The notes under the pieces are model-generated. The model was not told the DNA's origin and searched no databases. It saw only the letters and a list, made by a program, of their open reading frames with translations. 5,413 nt of DNA, taken from assembly GCA_028293305.1 (NCBI GenBank), contig JAQGPD010000327.1, forward strand, positions 1-5,413. The letters are read 5' to 3'. The stretch comes from Verrucomicrobiales bacterium (GTDB lineage: Bacteria; Verrucomicrobiota; Verrucomicrobiia; Verrucomicrobiales; V1-33). Position numbers and translations under genes: made by a program. Below are positions 5,128-5,413 of the stretch, one piece after another; position 1 is the stretch's first letter; each line of letters begins with the position of its first letter.

Positions 5128-5175
5128 GTCGCGGCCCGCCGCATCCGCCTGACCATTCTGCAGGCGGGCCGCGAC
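5128..5175 (-). terminator. Strong GC hairpin after the right-hand PEP-CTERM gene
   Basis: GTCGCGGCCCGCC (5128-5140) and GGCGGGCCGCGAC (5163-5175) are perfect 13-bp inverted repeats around a 22-base loop. The hairpin begins 33 bases past the stop of the leftward PEP-CTERM gene, a usual place for a terminator or an mRNA 3'-end stabiliser. Neither strand shows a T tract after the stem, so a standard intrinsic terminator is not certain. Confidence 0.5.
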
Positions 5176-5208
5176 GGGAATTCGGCGTATTCGTTTCAGA
5201 AGCACGCC

Positions 5209-5413
5209 TCACACACCACTGCGGCGGCGACGGCGGAATGCCAGACAGCCGGCAAGGCCCACCAGTAAACTGCTGGAAACTTCCGGCACGGGAGTGAAAT
5301 GGTAAGTTGCTTCCACGGTTCCGGATTTCAAAGTCTTGATGTCCGAACTGTTAAGCCCCCCTGCGGCGGCGAAGCCTTGCATCACTGTGTTGAAGTCATT
5401 CAAGGTCACAGTT
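5209..5413 (-). CDS. PEP-CTERM sorting-domain protein, C-terminal end (5' part outside window)
   Basis: Read leftward, the frame is open from the window edge to a TGA at 5211-5209, giving the last ~67 residues of a longer protein. A GTG at 5409 could be read as a start, but the product would then lack any signal peptide, so a truncated gene is much more likely. The visible part has FNTVMQGFAAAGGLNSSDI, then EATYHFTPVPEVSSS, a hydrophobic helix (LLVGLAGCLAF) and RRRRRSGV. This is the PEP-CTERM layout with valine in place of the second proline (VPEV); the same variation occurs within the family. It is probably another exosortase substrate, exported by Sec. It is not a close copy of the twin genes: the tail and preceding residues differ. 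It converges on them across the repeat region. Confidence 0.8.
   Translation of the reverse strand, partial: TVTLNDFNTVMQGFAAAGGLNSSDIKTLKSGTVEATYHFTPVPEVSSSLLVGLAGCLAFRRRRRSGV

Larger units (their letters stand above)
4235..5208. other. Repeat-rich intergenic region between convergent genes
   Basis: About 970 bases lie between the stop of the membrane-protein gene on the left (+) and the stop of a PEP-CTERM gene on the right (-). Apart from one doubtful small ORF it carries no gene. Its left half (4281-4756) is a nest of inverted and tandem repeats, listed individually. Its right half holds a 12-bp palindrome (AGGAAATTTCCT, 4815-4826) and a strong GC hairpin at 5128-5175. No transposase or integrase fragment was recognised. 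Confidence 0.7.

Noticed and set aside
5038..5297. Two overlapping plus-strand frames of 76 and 60 codons
   Set aside because: They run through the GC hairpin and antisense into the PEP-CTERM tail; their composition gives no support.

Overview
The window looks like chromosomal DNA from a GC-rich Gram-negative bacterium of the Planctomycetota-Verrucomicrobiota-Chlamydiota group, most likely a Verrucomicrobiaceae-like member of the Verrucomicrobiota. This is inferred, not proven. The evidence is three separate proteins with the short PEP-CTERM exosortase-sorting tail ending in a run of arginines, a WD40-type propeller protein, and start codons with no clear Shine-Dalgarno sequence nearby.

Layout: (1) 2-1315 (+) is the 3' part of a WD40/beta-propeller gene whose start lies left of the window. 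(2) 1316-1779 is non-coding, with two short dyads and a stem-loop ahead of the next gene. (3) 1780-2403 and 2621-3253 (+) are tandem paralogous genes for secreted PEP-CTERM proteins. Their two ends are almost identical at the DNA level, while the middle has diverged and is visibly more AT-rich. (4) 3302-4234 (+) encodes a membrane-anchored protein of unknown function, 48 bp downstream of the second PEP-CTERM gene. (5) 4235-5208 is almost free of genes and is dense in repeats. It holds a 17-bp tandem duplication, an intrinsic terminator, a ~235-bp nested palindromic element with 17-bp perfect terminal inverted repeats (24 of 25 when extended), a 22-bp tandem array, an inverted copy of the outer motif, a possible 45-codon small ORF and a GC-rich hairpin. 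(6) 5209-5413 (-) is the 3' end of a third PEP-CTERM gene, entering from the right and convergent with the genes on the left.

How the genes work together: the PEP-CTERM proteins are expected to be exported by Sec and then handled by an exosortase encoded elsewhere. The unknown membrane protein may share a transcript with the second of them, but its role is not known. The repeat block sits between convergent transcription units, a common place for palindromic intergenic repeats, and appears to contain the terminator for the left-hand operon. No recognisable defence system, transposase, CRISPR array, tRNA or rRNA is visible. The most unusual features are the nested repeat block and the mosaic identity of the twin PEP-CTERM genes.
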